Assembly (NCBI GenBank): GCA_032718475.1
Contig: JAUCBJ010000648.1
Location: forward strand, 1 to 64,000
DNA length: 64,000 bases
Direction: 5' to 3'
From: Nemertoderma westbladi
Lineage: Eukaryota > Xenacoelomorpha > Nemertodermatida > Nemertodermatidae
Below, piece after piece: positions 35,501 through 44,569 of this stretch. Under the pieces are notes generated by a model. The model was given only the letters and a program-made list of their open reading frames with translations. It had not been told where the DNA came from and did not search any database. Position 1 is the stretch's first letter, and each line of letters begins with the position of its first letter. The position numbers and the translations under genes are program-made.

Positions 35501-36840
35501 GTACAGACTTCTACAGTTCCTCTGTCTGCCGCTACGGGGCGAATTCGCAGAAACATAATAGTAGCTATAATAGAACCAATCAGATTCAACTGAAAGTTGG
35601 AGTAGTGACCTACGATAATTGCTTAAATAGAACTGGTAGAGACAAGCTAACGAAGTAGTATACCAAATTTCGAGTACTCGGATTACATCTTTCTCGGGTT
35701 AACCTAGGTTAACCGAGTCTCGTGCTGCGCGAAGGCCCCACGAACGTGTATCCAATGGAATCACTTGAAACGTTAACCATAATGGCCGTGGAGTCTCTCT
35801 ACATTTAATACCCTTTCTTTCCCCATTTTGGACTTCACTCTTTGTCATTTACCGGCTTGGCTTCCTCCCTCAGAATGCCTCCAGCCGTCTCAGAAACCCA
35901 AGTCTACAGTCTGATGCTAACTGTGACTGATCGTATGTAACTAAATATATTGTAACATAATGTAACCTTTAGTGGATATCTCAAACTTACATTCAACTAC
36001 GATCGTAGTGGTACAGGATTTATCATCTTCTATAGCTCTATTCCTCGCCTTACATATAAACTCTGACCCATTATCTCCACGACTTAGATCTTTATTTATC
36101 CTCAGTGTATCTCCTGGTTCAGTTACGACTCCACCAATAGGAACTCCGATACTATCGTTACTATACCAACTCCATCTAGAATCTCCTGATGTACTTCCAG
36201 CTACCGGTGCCGGTACCCAATCCGATAACTTACAGTTTAATGTAGCTGAACTGCCTTCTATATAAGTACAACTCGGTAAGCAGCTACACTTTGGTTTAGT
36301 ATCAGCTTTACATTGGGTAAGAGGTATTATAAGTGGGTAAGTAGTCTGATCGGATATGGCCGGGTTGATTTGGAGTTCCACTACTCTATTCTCTTTAATC
36401 CAATATTTTATATTTATCTCAAATTCCTCCGGTATAGATTCAATAACAGGAGGATTCAACCCAACAGTTATATATCCTTCAGCTCCGGCTGTGTTGCTAC
36501 TTATATATTCTGTTGTATTCCATCTAACGCAAGGGATTTTAGTTTTATTGATGTTACAAACATCTCCGTTGGAGTTCGCTACATTATTCACACGTATGCT
36601 GTTACTATTATCATCCGTAGCAGTAACAGATAATTCCATTACATCGGAAATAGTTTCCGTTATTAATTCGCTAACCTCTTCAATAACAAAATCAACTTTT
36701 ACTCTAATACTATTTCTTTCTTCTTTAAATAAACATTCTCTAGTAAATTTAGATCCATCTGGTTCAACTAGTTTATATCCATTATACTTGAACCCCAAAA
36801 TAACATCAGTTAGTATCAGTAATATCAGTAATGATTTCAT
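25643..36840 (-). CDS. Ig/FN3 type I membrane receptor, four exons (whole gene)
   Basis: The gene joins exons 36840-35991, 30058-29456, 28638-28012 and 26565-25643. The four coding lengths (850, 603, 627, 923) sum to 3003, so the frame is kept and the product is 1000 residues. Every intron is phase 1 with GT-AG borders, as is usual for Ig-domain genes. The junction codons give Tyr, Tyr and Gly, placing VEY and VQY at domain borders where such linkers are normal. Predicted layout: signal peptide 1-16; a variable N-terminal domain to about 170; Cys-rich linker; three or four Ig-like domains; one FN3 domain at about 597-690; transmembrane helix 708-729; and a 270-residue tail with phosphotyrosine-type motifs. 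It would sit at the cell surface in adhesion, recognition or signalling. The ligand is unknown. Additional unseen exons cannot be excluded, especially in the 5.9-kb first intron. Confidence 0.8.
25830..26045 (-). repeat. In-frame tandem repeat in the receptor tail
   Basis: About five units of 33-42 bp encode variants of GQENSNTVEE. Unit lengths are multiples of three, so copy number could change without breaking the frame. Confidence 0.85.
26566..28011 (-). other. Receptor intron 3
   Basis: A 1446-bp intron with a GTATGT donor and TTCCAG acceptor. It contains a plus-strand LINE endonuclease fragment at 26737-26995 and AT-rich sequence (27120-27340). I see no further exon. Confidence 0.65.
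26737..26995 (+). pseudogene. LINE endonuclease N-terminal fragment in intron 3
   Basis: The plus frame reads NIDIICIQELRI and NGWTLVTTSGERNSANV, typical of the first part of a retrotransposon endonuclease (Glu of the QE motif). After a stop it continues TLNNIES. That last piece overlaps the start of the fragment at 9762, so both belong to one family. It is antisense to the host gene. Confidence 0.7.
28012..28638 (-). CDS. Receptor exon 3: Ig-like + FN3 domains
   Basis: The acceptor TCTTTAG precedes 28638 and a GTATGT donor follows 28012; both borders are phase 1. Residues from KPHWIHND to about TEVEC form an Ig-like domain with the first Cys in NLTC and a Trp in YWVSQ. The usual second Cys after the F-strand Tyr is replaced: the sequence is TYFGRVGN. 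An FN3 domain follows, with PTGVKVEAVDSSSVKVSW, WFRVEY and YFSVVACNKIG. It joins exon 4 through a split Gly codon. Confidence 0.85.
28639..29455 (-). other. Receptor intron 2
   Basis: An 817-bp intron. Its 5' end (29165-29455) is an 86-bp minisatellite that copies the exon 2 splice donor; the rest is unremarkable. Confidence 0.65.
29165..29487 (-). repeat. 86-bp minisatellite duplicating the exon 2 end and its splice donor
   Basis: Units begin with GGGTAATATT at 29165, 29251, 29337 and 29423, exactly 86 bp apart. On the gene strand each includes the last ~10 codons of exon 2 (SFNIELIVQ) followed by a GTAAGTAAC donor and intron sequence. The four copies are nearly identical. The first one transcribed is the real exon end. 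Confidence 0.92.
29456..30058 (-). CDS. Receptor exon 2: Ig + Ig-like domain
   Basis: The acceptor TTGTTCCAG precedes 30058. The donor GTAAGT follows 29456 in the last minisatellite unit. Both are phase 1. The first domain has LKC, WSWY and GGDYKC, a standard Ig signature. The second (from about VEYCDLEL) has Ig-like strand spacing with Cys in YCDLEL and DGCNIG but lacks a clear F-strand Cys. The open frame extends upstream past the acceptor to a Met at 30122, but that part reads through intron sequence. Confidence 0.85.
30506..30524. repeat. C19 homopolymer run
   Basis: Nineteen consecutive C, seen directly, in intron 1 of the receptor. Confidence 0.9.
31430..31790. repeat. GTCT/GACA-rich block in intron 1
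   Basis: CTGTCTGTCTGTCGG at 31436 and inverse units such as GACAGACAG up to 31782 give a diffuse inverted-type tetranucleotide block similar in content to 5660-5880. Confidence 0.6.
32035..32400 (-). pseudogene. LINE reverse transcriptase fragment
   Basis: The minus frame reads LFIPYINDLPLATYLKTL, then FTDET where an active enzyme would have F/YADD, then IELEDLSEWFDSNRLSL and NVRYLGLIIDN. These are the B to E blocks of a jockey/CR1-like reverse transcriptase. The catalytic motif is lost and stops are present. It is in intron 1 on the same strand as the host gene. Confidence 0.75.
33420..33535. repeat. Member of a ~125-bp repeat, left of the LINE
   Basis: TCTGCCGCTAGAGGGCGAATT... to GAGCATTGCTTAA matches units right of the LINE (35248-35370, and variants to about 35620). 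The LINE at 33555-35085 seems to have inserted into a tandem group of these. Confidence 0.75.
33555..35085 (+). pseudogene. LINE reverse transcriptase, frameshifted, with microsatellite tail
   Basis: Plus-strand pieces in three frames cover a non-LTR reverse transcriptase: ISFVPIVKNN and NYRAIAI; DFTKAFHLVEWPKL (motif A); CQGSVCSPILF (motif B); YADDVLLL (motif C, intact); then HLGNVLDYK and a C-terminal region. At least three frame breaks (about 33870, 34035, 34540) disable it. The 3' end is followed at 35217-35235 by (AAT)n, as in CR1-like LINEs. The endonuclease half is missing, so it is 5'-truncated. Confidence 0.85.
35217..35235 (+). repeat. (AAT)n tail of the LINE
   Basis: Six or so AAT units at the 3' side of the LINE, directly before the flanking 125-bp repeat resumes. 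Confidence 0.8.
35248..35620. repeat. Tandem ~125-bp repeat units right of the LINE
   Basis: Three imperfect copies contain AACCATCAGATTCAT, GAAATTTGTTAGGAGTGACC and ATGAGCATTGCT. The third (from about 35520) is more diverged. Confidence 0.75.
35697..35714. other. Perfect 18-bp palindrome
   Basis: GGTTAACCTAGGTTAACC is its own reverse complement and is extended by CTCG/GAG flanks with one unpaired base. It is in intron 1, 0.3 kb from the end of exon 1. Confidence 0.9.
35991..36840 (-). CDS. Receptor exon 1: signal peptide, variable N-terminal domain, Ig domain
   Basis: ATG at 36840; the donor GTAAGT starts at 35990; phase 1. The signal peptide is MKSLLILLILTDVILG. Residues 17 to about 170 form an N-terminal domain that I do not recognise, with conserved stretches GFKYNGYKLVE and GYITVGLNPPVIESIPEEF. 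A Cys-rich linker (CKADTKPKCSC) leads to an Ig domain with LNCKLSDW, WSWYS and EFICKARN. The orphan copy at 7014-7866 and the fragment at 44848-45001 are duplicates. The duplicated block with 7 kb runs from about 35733 to 36840. Confidence 0.88.
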
Positions 36841-36989
36841 TGTTATTGGGGCAAAGTTTGTTGTTGAATTATAACAACTTATGTTTAAAATTGTGTCGGC
36901 ATTACAAAATTTATAGATTGAGTGCCGTTTTTAATCAATACAAAATATAAAATTATATATAAAAGATATTTAAATTATAAACTCAAACT
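36841..36989. other. Immediate upstream flank of the receptor gene
   Basis: About 150 bp between the start codon and the satellite. It must hold at least part of the 5' UTR or promoter if the gene starts here. No TATA or initiator element is convincing. Confidence 0.4.
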
Positions 36990-38740
36990 CTATAATCCAC
37001 GGTAATGGTGAAAAATATCGAGACTTGAAAAATATCGAGAGTAAAAATAACGAGAGTAAAAATATCGAGAGTAAAAATAACGAGAGTAAAAATATCGAGA
37101 GTAAAAATAACGAGTGTTGAAAATTAACGTGATTAAAAAATATCGAGAGTAAAAATAACGCGAGATGAAAAATATCGAAAATAACGAGTGTTGAAAAATA
37201 TCGAGTGTTGAAAAATATCGAGAGTAAAAATATCGAGTGTTGAAAAATATCGAGAGTAAAAATATCGAGTGTTGAAAAATATCCAGAGTAAAAATATCGA
37301 GTGTTGAAAAATGTCGAGTGTTGAAAAATATCGAGAGTTGAAAAATATCGAGTGTTGAAAAATATCGAGAGTAAAAATATCGAGTGTTGAAAAATATCGA
37401 GAGGAAAAATATCGAGTGTTGAAAAATATCGAGTGTTGAAAAATATCGAGTGTTGAAAAATATCGAGAGTAAAAATATAGAGAGTAAAAATATCGAGTGT
37501 TGAAAAATATCGAGAGTAAAAATATCGAGAGTAAAAATATCGAGTGTTGAAAAATATCGAGAGTAAAAATAACGAGTGTTGAAAAATATCGAGAGTTGAA
37601 AAATATCGAGTGTTGAAAAATATCGAGAGTAAAAATATCGAGTGTTGAAAAATATCGAGAGGAAAAATATCGAGTGTTGAAAAATATCGAGTGTTGAAAA
37701 ATATCGAGAGTAAAAATATAGAGAGTAAAAATATCGAGTGTTGAAAAATATCGAGAGGAAAAATATCGAGTGTTGAAAAATATCGAGTGTTGAAAAATAT
37801 CGAGAGTAAAAATATCGAGAGTAAAAATATAGAGAGTAAAAATATCGAGTGTTGAAAAATATCGAGAGTAAAAATATCGAGAGTAAAAATATCGAGTGTT
37901 GAAAAATATCGAGAGTAAAAATAACGAGTGTTGAAAAATATCGAGAGTTGAAAAATATCGAGTGTTGAAAAATATCGAGAGTAAAAATATAGAGAGTAAA
38001 AATATCGAGTGTTGAAAAATATCGAGAGTAAAAATATCGAGAGTAAAAATATCGAGTGTTGAAAAATATCGAGAGTAAAAATATAGAGAGTGAAAATATC
38101 GAGTGTTGAAAAATATCGAGAGTAAAAATATAGAATGTTGAAAAATATCGAGTGTTGAAAAATATCGAGAGTAAAAATATCGAGTGTTGAAAAATATCGA
38201 GAGTAAAAATATCGAGTGTTGAAAAATATCGAGAGTAAAAATATCGAGTGTTGAAAAATATCGAGAGTAAAAATATCGAGTGTTGAAAAATATCGAGAGT
38301 AAAAATATCGAGTGTTGAAAAATATCGAGAGTAAAAATATCGAGTGTTGAAAAATATCGAGTGTTGAAAAATATCGAGAGTAAAAATATTGAGAGTAAAA
38401 ATATCGAGTGTTGAAAAATATCGAGAGTAAAAATATCGAGAGTAAAAATATCGACTGTTGAAAAATATCGAGAGTAAAAATAACGAGTGTTGAAAAATAT
38501 CGAGAGTAAAAATATCGAGTGTTGAAAAATATCGAGAGTAAAAATATCGAGTGTTGAAAAATATCGAGAGTAAAAATATCGAGTGTTGAAAAATATCGAG
38601 TGTTGAAAAATATCGAGAGTAAAAATATAGAGAGTGAAAATATAGAGTGTTGAAAAATATCGAGAGTAAAAATATAGAATGTTGAAAAATATCGAGTGTT
38701 GAAAAATATCGAGAGTAAAAATATCGAGAGTAAAAATATT
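36990..38740 (-). repeat. Satellite array of AAAAATATCGAG(A/T)GT units
   Basis: About 1.75 kb made of two interleaved units, AAAAATATCGAGAGT (15 bp) and GAAAAATATCGAGTGTT (17 bp), in changing order. Two long minus-strand frames (622 and 584 codons) run through it because the units lack stops; the products would be FSTLDIF/YSRYF repeats and are not credible proteins. Confidence 0.97.
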
Positions 38741-39057
38741 GCATTTTGCTTGAGCATTTTATTTAGAATTATGGAACAATATTGCAGTGCATGGGTTACA
38801 ACAGTGCAAGTGCAAGTGAATGGCATTATGTAATACACCTTGGGTACCCATTTACCAGATTTATTATACTAGCTAGTTTTTGCTATTTTTTTTAATAAAT
38901 ATTATAAATGAAGTGCTAGCTATAAATTTTGATAAATATTATAAATATTGTTAAATATTATATTAGAACACTTATAAGCTACCAAATGTTGATAAATATT
39001 GTTGTTCTAGAACATTTTTAGTAAAAAAAATTATCATAAAACCCTTATTTAAAAAAA
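38741..39057. other. Spacer between inverted satellite arrays
   Basis: About 320 bp of AT-rich sequence with repeated ATAAATATTATAAAT-like strings. No gene is seen. Confidence 0.6.
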
Positions 39058-39525
39058 TTGTTACTATCGATATTTTTACTCTCGATATTTTTCAACATTC
39101 TATATTTTTTTCAACACTCGATATTTTTACTCTCGATATTTTCATCACTCGATATTTTTCAACACTCTATATTTTTCAACACTCGATATTTTTTAACACT
39201 CGATATTTTTACTCTCGATATTTTTCAACACTCGATATTTTTACTCTCGATATTTTTCAACACTCGATATTTTTACTCTCGATATTTTTCAACACTCGAT
39301 ATTTTTACTCTCGATATTTTTCAACACTCGATATTTTTACTCTCGATATTTTTACTCTCGATATTTTTACTCTCGATATTTTTACCCTCGATATTTTTAC
39401 TCTCGATATTTTTTGAACTCTCGATATTATCGTTATTTTTCAACACTCGATGTTTTTACTCGCGTTATTTTTACTCTCGATATTTTTCATGTCTCGATAT
39501 TTTTCATGTCTCGATATTTTTCAAT
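39058..39525 (+). repeat. Inverted copy of the same satellite
   Basis: Units TTTTTACTCTCGATA and TTTTTCAACACTCGATA are the reverse complement of those at 36990-38740. The two arrays face each other across a 320-bp spacer and could form a very large hairpin. Confidence 0.95.
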
Positions 39526-39875
39526 ATAACCAATAATACTTATTATTAACAATATAATATTAATTATTAACCAACAATTGACAGCAGGATTTTGATAGCA
39601 TTGGTGTATGTTTCGAGGGCCGCCACTCTTTTTCTGAATATTGTTGCTCTATGTATATCCATGGCTAACTTATAACGAACCTGTCTTTAGACTGGGTAGT
39701 TTTTGTCAAGAGTTGAGCCGTTAAAAAACTCATTGTGGTAGGGGAGGGGGGGGGGGGGGGGGGTGTGAGTGGGTGTGTCTGTGTGTGTGTATAGTCATCC
39801 AATATCCTAAAAACTCACGTAGGTACGCAAAAATGTTTAACTCGACCCTCGACCATTTATCAATTAGAATCTAGT
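39526..39875. other. Unique AT-rich interval with a G18 run and GT repeats
   Basis: No gene is seen. A run of 18 G lies at 39746-39763, followed by a (GT)n-rich patch to about 39792. Confidence 0.6.
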
Positions 39876-39944
39876 TGTTGAATAAACAAGTTGGGAACGA
39901 TTCGATGTGCGATATTCGAAATATTAGCATATTATCAACATTAT

Positions 39945-41692
39945 GTATTTATCATCATGATATCATGATATCATGTGCAATAGGCTTACCAACTGGTTAA
40001 AAATACCTTCGAACTTCGAATACCTTCGAAGTTGCCTGATTCATGTGCTAACCGTGAAGCTACTTCTAGATTACTCAAGAACTCATAAAACGCGTCTTTA
40101 TATTATTCTTACGGATTTTACAGCTGCTTTCCATCGAATTAGTCGGAGACAACTGTTTGTAAAGCTTGCTTCAATGGGATGTGGAATAGTACTTTTGTTT
40201 GCATTGATCGGTATGTATATGAACTCTAAAGTGGTTGTTGAATTTGGCTCAGAATATTCTGAGATCTTCTAAATTATGTGTGGAATAAGACAAGGTGGCC
40301 CATCGAGTCCAATCTTATTTGTAGCCTATACTATTGGCCTAATATCATTATTTAATAACTTGGATCATGATGACTACTTAAACAATATCCACGCCGGCGA
40401 TTCCACCATCTGGTGCTACAGAATCTCGCTATACTGGAATCGTTTTGTAATCACAATTTCATCACACTTAATCCAACAAAATGTTCATTTCTGTGCACAA
40501 ACGCCAGTAGGGAAGACAAGCAGCCAATACAGCTGAAATGTGGAAGTGTTGAATATTCATCGTGTGAAGTCTACTTGGGGTCCAGTCTGCACTCCTCTGG
40601 TAATCTCAAAGATATGTTTGCCGACGACATCAACCGCAATCAAAAACATTTCGCAAAGTACTTTGCATTCTTCCGAGAAAATTGTAATGCGCCGCTTAAA
40701 ATTAAGGAATTGGTGCTGGATGCTTGTCTTATGCCAGCGCCATATTGTATAACTGCGAAGCATTGGGTAATATAAACCTAAATCAGTTAGAAATCAAATA
40801 CCGCAAAGTTCTTAAAACTATACTTGGGGTCAAAGCATCAACTCCAAACGAGATGATATATATCGAACTCAACCGACCAATGCTAAAAGATTTTGTCAAG
40901 GCGCGGGCTGCGAAAGCTATTCAACATATTTAACCGAATAACGATTTTTGTGGTTCACCACTACATCACGTTATGCAACTAATGTCTCCTTTCTGTAACT
41001 ATATTAACGAATTAACCTCCTTGACATACAAGGACGTTATTGAATCGTCAATGAATTATCTTCGTAATTCTATCAAGGATAAAGCGGCGCAAGGCCGGTC
41101 TAAATATGTAACGTATCTCCAGCTAAACCCCACCCTATCAAGACCTGACGCATACAATTGCATGCACCAGTCTGTCGATCTCATAAACTATGCACGACTA
41201 AGGCTCAGCGCTCATGACCTCGCAGTTGAAAAGGGAAGATATCTCCGCATACCTCATGAGCTCCGTTTGTGTTCCTGTGGTGAGGTTGAGGATGAGCAAC
41301 ATTTCCTCTGCATGTGCCCACTCTCGAAAATATTCGTAAAGAGTTTACTGGGGAAACGGTTCTCAGCGCACCTGCACATATTCTTCTAAAAATTAAGAAC
41401 GCACCAACCTTCGTATCTAAGATGCTTCGCCATCGTAAAACTAACCCTAACACAAAATGTTGATAATTTAATCATTAGTTTTTGAACTTTTTTGTCAGTT
41501 TGCTGTCTAACCCCCGGCCCCCGCTCTACACTTAATGCATCTTTGGATCGTGTTTTTTTTGTAAGTTTGTTTTTGCTTTGTATTGTTTTTTACTACTTAG
41601 AGCGTTATATTCCCTGGACTAAATTGTTATATATTTTGTGTAATCGGTAATGTTTGTTTATTTATTTCTTCCTTTGGTCTATAAATACATAC
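39945..41692 (+). pseudogene. LINE reverse transcriptase, degraded, nested in R1
   Basis: Plus-strand pieces encode LYIILTDFTAAFHRI (motif A), CGIRQGGPSSPILF (motif B), then IHAGDST where YADD is expected, so the catalytic pair is damaged. YLGSSLHSSGNLKD and a C-terminal Cys/His region (LCSCGEVEDEQHFLCMCP) follow. Stops and frameshifts occur near 40272, 40536, 40775 and 40933. The 3' end has AAATACATACATA. The interruption point in R1 is clear: copy 1 reads straight through at about 10460. The left edge is in TTATGTA and the right edge in ATATACATT. Confidence 0.85.
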
Positions 41693-41910
41693 ATATACAT
41701 TTTGGAACGCGAAATTAAATACCCACAACTACACTTTTACAGCTGAACAACATTTCACTACTTATTGTCAATTGGAGTTACGTACATTAATTATATCGTA
41801 TTGTATTGTATATCTGGGACGTTTACAACAGCTGTCGATTAAAAACTAACAAAATCAGAAAACTGAACCAGGGTGCCAGCTGGGTATCAACTGCTGTTGG
41901 GTAGACTTAA

Positions 41911-42625
41911 GGGGGGGGGGGGTACACCATTTTGGTCCAAAATATGTCGAAATTTTTTTTATGGTCTATTGTAATGCACCATTGAATGGTGTTTCCAAAT
42001 CTGAAAACCGCTATTTAATAGCTCTTTTAGTTTTCAAGTTATGTAAATTTCCATTTACGGAATCCTATTGAAATTACTATTACTATGTATAATGAAAGGT
42101 CGATTATCTCCAAATATTTTTTTCATGAAATTGTCAACTTCAAAACCCTACTACTTCTACAATTTTTGAGTAATTAGTCTGAAACTTCCTGTGGGTGTCT
42201 AGATAGCCACCCTGCATAAAAGTATCACGCAACTTTTCGAAATTTTTTGTGAATAAAATTTAATACTATTTATAAAAAACCTAAAAATTTGCATAAATTT
42301 GCAGCGCCACCTAGCGGTGCAGAATTATTTTAACAAAATTTCGCCTGATAGTTATGTTGCCCCATCTTTGATCTATCATATAAAAAAACTTTCATGTAAT
42401 TAGGTTCAAAACTGTAAAAGCCTTAGGGTTTTAAGCGCAACCAAGTTTTTTTTGTTGTTAACTAGTATTAACTAATATTAAATAGCGAAAAAAAAAAATT
42501 TTCTGACCTGTCATGTAGAATAGCATCTTAGGCACCTATATGCCAAATTATAGCCAAAAACAAAAAATTTTGAAACGCTGAGAGTGATAAATCGAAGAGT
42601 TGTCCGAAAATAGTGTACCCCCCCC
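41911..42625. mobile_element. piggyBac-like MITE with TTAA target duplication
   Basis: A 715-bp insert is bounded by TTAA at 41907-41910 and 42626-42629. Its ends are inverted repeats: a G-run then TACACCATTTT on the left, and AAAATAGTGTACCCCCCCC on the right. The uninterrupted site with a single TTAA is visible in R1 copy 1 (GTAGACTTAATGG near 10660). It has no coding capacity, so it is non-autonomous. The TTAA duplication and terminal C/G triplets are hallmarks of the piggyBac superfamily. Confidence 0.85.
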
Positions 42626-43003
42626 TTAATGGAAGATTTCACAAACTTTCATAGGATGCTTGTACATGTACATTATATTGGTTGCTCCGATGTTTGTATT
42701 AGGCTAACTGAGAATGTATTAGGTATAAATAATTCGTGTTCTTTATTTTATTTATCTAATACAGAAAGACTCCTCCGCAGAATAAACTACTCTTTGGAGC
42801 CGTTTCCCAGGTTGTGGATATGGATAACATTTCACACATCGCATTAATTGTGATCATGATTTGTTTGCCTCGGCGAATGTTATATTACATTAGATGGGGC
42901 AGTTTGTTGGTTGATGCAAGTTATTCTTGGTTTGCATCTTCCAATCACATCTACTTCTTTGAGTCTGTTTAAGACAGGTTCGTTTAAAGAATTCCCCGTA
43001 CTT

Positions 43004-43245
43004 AGTTCCAATTTAAGCCTCATGCGAATTTAGTTCCAATGGAAACGAATTTAGTTCCAATATTGGCGAATTTAGTTCCAATTTAGGCGAACTTAGTTCC
43101 AATAACTAGAGAAAAACGAAAACGAATTTAGTTCCAATGCATGCGAACTTAGTTCCAATAGATGCGAATTTAGTTACAATGGATGCGAATTTAGTTCCAA
43201 TTTTGGCGAATTTAGTTCCAATGGAAGCGAATTTAGTTCCAATGT
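43004..43245. repeat. Array of GAATTTAGTTCCAAT units (forward, R1 copy 2)
   Basis: About ten units with spacers such as GGATGC and TTTTGGC. A short open frame across it (MHANLVPIDANLVT...) is a product of the repeat. Confidence 0.9.
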
Positions 43246-43401
43246 TTCAGGTGTGGGGCGAGCCACGTAGTTGGCGAAGAATCTGTTTATTGACACTATT
43301 AGGTGGATGGTTAAATAATAATTGTAATTAACCAACCCAAAACGCCCAAGCTCCTAACCAAAACAATCTTATCCCAAAATACGCCGTTCGTTTTGATATT
43401 C

Positions 43402-43696
43402 TGAGATTGTAACTAAGTTCGCCTCGATTGGAACTAAGTTCGCTTTGTAAAATTTATTTTGGAACTAAATTCGTTTCAATTGGAACTAAGTTCGCCTTTG
43501 AAAATGTGCGATTGGAACTAAGTTCGTGCTACCATTGGAACTAAGTTCGTGCTACCATTGGAACTAAGTGCGATTGGAACTAAGTTCGTGCTACCATTGG
43601 AACTATGTGCGATTGGAACTAAGTTCGTGCTACCATTGGAACTAAGTTCGTGCTACCATTGGAACTAAGTGCGATTGGAACTAAGTTCGTGCTACC
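43402..43696. repeat. Array of GGAACTAAGTTCG units (reverse, R1 copy 2)
   Basis: About fifteen units, the later ones a regular GTGCTACCATTGGAACTAA pattern that shows recent local amplification compared with copy 1. Confidence 0.9.
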
Positions 43697-44160
43697 GTTT
43701 AAAGACATCTTGATGGCGTTCTATTACTAACATACAAAAATTAATGCTTTGCTGTTAAAAAGCTTTCTCACCAACCACGCAAATATTACGAGATTGAATT
43801 AAAGAATTCTGTGGTACATTTTACTTTTGTTATTAAATTTCAATGCTCTGGTTGTTCGATTAGAAGTGGATACCATGGTTAAATTTGCGCTGAAATGTAA
43901 ACATATTTTATTTAAGGGCCAAAGTAGTCAGTACAGCAGTAGACCCATCACAAATTCAATAAAAATAGTTTAATTTTACATGTTATAACAAAATATATTA
44001 ATCAAAATTCAAAAAATATCTATATAAACAGTAAACTCGGATACTAGAAAATATCTTAAAGTTGAACGTTTGTTTGCCAAGTTTTATTTTAAATTCTGGG
44101 GCCAAATGTAACTTCCGCTTTGGCATGAATGGCAGGGAAATATTATTAACAATTAGAAAG

Positions 44161-44569
44161 TAGTAGTACAGTAGCTTTCTAGTGCATGTTCAGATGGTAA
44201 GTGAATATGTGAAGAAATGTGTGGCAAATTGGAGAACTGCATACAGAACAGGTCCAAACCATAACAAAACACCGCAGGAGATAACTGTCAAGTTTCAGAA
44301 TTCAGCTTAAACTAAGTGTAAATAACAAAGTTGGAGGACGTGGTCACTTTCAGAAATTTAGCCCTCTAGCGGTAGACTGGGGAACGCATACGACTCCGTA
44401 AAGATACAGCCTACTTAAAATAAATAACACCCCCATTAGACGCAATGATAAGAGCGCCAGCTGGTGCTAATGCAAAATGAATAAAAATGGCCAAGTAATG
44501 CTATTGAAGGGATAGGCCCAAACTGCACAGAAGTATTATACTTTCCAAGTTTAGAAAGGTTGTGTTTAC
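44161..44569. other. Unique interval, nothing recognised
   Basis: No open frame, tandem structure or match to other parts of the window was noticed. Confidence 0.5.

Larger units (their letters stand above)
30059..35990 (-). other. Receptor intron 1 (5.9 kb)
   Basis: This large intron holds LINE reverse transcriptase fragments (32035-32400 minus; 33555-35085 plus), a C-run (30506-30524), a G-run after TTAA (30930-30957), GACA-type repeats (31430-31790), a (TCG/TTG)n patch (33268-33300), copies of a roughly 125-bp repeat around the LINE, and a perfect palindrome (35697-35714). I found no further Ig or FN3 exon in it. Confidence 0.6.
39876..44160. repeat. R1 repeat family, copy 2, with nested LINE and MITE
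   Basis: This matches 10385-11340 followed by 23341-24080. Relative to copy 1 it has two insertions: a LINE at 39945-41692 and a MITE at 41911-42625. It lacks element B. Two facing arrays of GAATTTAGTTCCAAT units (43004-43245 forward, 43402-43696 reverse) are separated by about 155 bp and form a potential foldback. Confidence 0.8.

Noticed and set aside
36970-38838. Two overlapping minus-strand ORFs of 622 and 584 codons
   Set aside because: They run through a 15/17-bp satellite with no stop codons; the products are monotonous FSTLDIF/YSRYF repeats in two frames.
43137-43331. Plus-strand ORF MHANLVPIDANLV...
   Set aside because: Translation of the GAATTTAGTTCCAAT array.
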